From positions 1 to 6,804 of the forward strand of contig CAYFGZ010000156.1 of NCBI GenBank assembly GCA_964342575.1: a stretch of 6,804 bases of DNA, given 5' to 3'. This stretch comes from GCA-002701455 sp964342575. Lineage in GTDB: Bacteria > Pseudomonadota > Alphaproteobacteria > Thalassobaculales > Thalassobaculaceae. The position numbers and the translations under genes were made by a program. This document shows, piece by piece, positions 6,129 through 6,804 of this stretch. Every line of letters begins with the position of its first letter. The first letter of the stretch is position 1. The notes below the pieces were generated by a model that did not search any database, was not told where the DNA came from, and saw only the letters and a list, made by a program, of their open reading frames with translations.

Positions 6129-6590
6129 TCAACCATAATACCAGTCTGTTAACAAGCCACGAGGGAATCGAATTTTGAGAACTAAATCAAAAAGAAAGAA
6201 TATAAAAATGGGAGTTACTAGAGCTAACGTCAGATTTACGGCTAAACGCTTCTCACCCCAAAGTCGGCACATTAAAAACATAACAACAGCTATGCCGATG
6301 AACATATCCACGAAGGAGGAAAGTATAAAAAAGAGGCCAAACAGAAGGATCGATCCATACGTTGGAAATCCTTCCATCGGTATCTTGTTGGGAGCTTTTC
6401 TTGTAAAATCCCAAAACATTAAAAGTGCTAAAAATATATTCAACACCATTAAAAAGATGGGGAATATTCGGGGTTGAAGTCCCTGGCCTACGATTACTGG
6501 CGCAGCTTCCTCAAGATTTAACGCTGCTACAATAACAGCAACAGAGAGAGCTATTATCGCCCCCGGTAAAACATATGCGTTTTGTTTCAT
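6129..6590 (-). CDS. tctB: TTT transporter small membrane subunit, TctB family
   Basis: The 153-residue small membrane subunit of the tripartite tricarboxylate transporter, of usual size. Hydrophobic segments lie at about 7-24, 43-60, 78-109 (long enough for two passes) and 117-138. The sequence PRIFP (40-44) after the first loop and the ending LKIRFPRGLL (138-147) match the recurrent TctB pattern of a Pro-containing turn before helix 2 and a P-R-G-L close to the C-terminus. It is thought to assist TctA in the membrane; its exact role in the family is poorly defined. ATG at 6590 has a weak AGG site 4 nt upstream. It lies 71 nt after the binding-protein gene, with a hairpin in between, and 11 nt before tctA. 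Confidence 0.92.
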   Translation of the reverse strand: MKQNAYVLPGAIIALSVAVIVAALNLEEAAPVIVGQGLQPRIFPIFLMVLNIFLALLMFWDFTRKAPNKIPMEGFPTYGSILLFGLFFILSSFVDMFIGIAVVMFLMCRLWGEKRLAVNLTLALVTPIFIFFLFDLVLKIRFPRGLLTDWYYG

Positions 6591-6609
6591 GATGCCTATT
6601 TTGAAAAGT

Positions 6610-6639
6610 GTCCCCTCCCATTTTTAGATGGGAAGGGAC
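6610..6639 (-). terminator. Intercistronic hairpin between tctC and tctB, possible partial terminator
   Basis: Read on the minus strand, GTCCCTTCCCAT (6639-6628) pairs over all 12 positions with ATGGGAGGGGAC (6621-6610), with one G-U wobble and a 6-nt loop CTAAAA. It is followed by ACAC and then four T (6605-6602), a weak U-tract. It lies just after the binding-protein stop (6662). Such hairpins often protect the upstream message or lower expression of the membrane subunits so that the binding protein is made in excess; that role here is inference. The short, displaced U-run argues for partial, not full, termination. Confidence 0.65.
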
Positions 6640-6661
6640 TATTAAACCGTTTGATCTGGAC

Positions 6662-6804
6662 TTATTTGATGCCCATTTCTTTTAACGCTGGACCAAATTG
6701 ATTAATCATTCGGGCAATCTGCTTACCCCAGGCTTCGGATTTCATAGGAGAAGTTTCATCGAGACCCGAATTTTTTAAGTAAGCCTGATACATTGAGTGG
6801 TGCA
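6662..6804 (-). CDS. tctC: TTT periplasmic binding protein, TctC-like, C-terminal end only
   Basis: The last 46 codons and TAA stop of a gene that begins beyond the right edge. The visible end runs from MYQAYLKNSGLDETSP through EAWGKQIARMINQFGPALKEMGIK, a helical, charged tail with no membrane segment, as expected for the end of a periplasmic solute-binding protein. The identification rests mostly on gene order: binding protein, tctB, tctA is a common TTT arrangement, and the 71-nt gap with a hairpin is typical after a binding-protein gene. The fragment carries no diagnostic motif by itself. The full protein would be about 320-350 residues with a signal peptide, bind the carboxylate in the periplasm and hand it to TctA/TctB. 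Confidence 0.72.
   Translation of the reverse strand, partial: HHSMYQAYLKNSGLDETSPMKSEAWGKQIARMINQFGPALKEMGIK

Noticed and set aside
6175..6477. 100-codon plus-strand frame opposite tctB
   Set aside because: Its Lys/Arg-rich product mirrors the hydrophobic tctB codons on the other strand, and it has no supporting signals.
4642..6590. UGA recoding as an explanation for the tctA stop followed by an in-phase frame
   Set aside because: UGA also ends tctB and the BVMO at family-typical positions, so a general reassignment of UGA is not supported.

Overview
The window is compact bacterial DNA of moderate to slightly low GC content. It has short gaps, Shine-Dalgarno sites, and ATG, GTG and TTG starts. 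The tripartite tricarboxylate transporter (TTT) genes point to a proteobacterium, perhaps an environmental or marine heterotroph. That placement rests on gene content only and is inference. I see no rRNA, tRNA, CRISPR array or insertion sequence.

Left part: a partial alpha/beta hydrolase runs off the left edge on the minus strand (1-544). A 229-bp divergent control region (545-773) separates it from a plus-strand SDR-family protein (774-1505). The SDR has Phe in place of the catalytic Tyr. After a 124-bp gap comes a plus-strand 12-helix MFS carrier of the monocarboxylate/oxalate-formate type (1630-2880).

Right part: everything is on the minus strand and reads as one probable operon from the right edge inward. 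The order is a partial TTT binding protein (tctC-like), a hairpin, tctB, tctA, a 44-codon small ORF, and a Baeyer-Villiger monooxygenase (BVMO). The small ORF begins 3 nt after the tctA stop, and its stop overlaps the BVMO start as TAATG. The BVMO converges on the MFS gene with only 10 bp between the stop codons.

Taken together, the genes look like a catabolic module. The TTT system, and perhaps the MFS carrier, would import a carboxylate. The BVMO would insert oxygen next to a ketone to give an ester or lactone, and the hydrolase could cleave it. The SDR-fold protein may act on a pathway intermediate, although its active site is not that of a normal alcohol dehydrogenase. The substrate cannot be read from the sequence. 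The least ordinary elements are the small ORF between tctA and the BVMO, and the linkage of a BVMO to a TTT importer.
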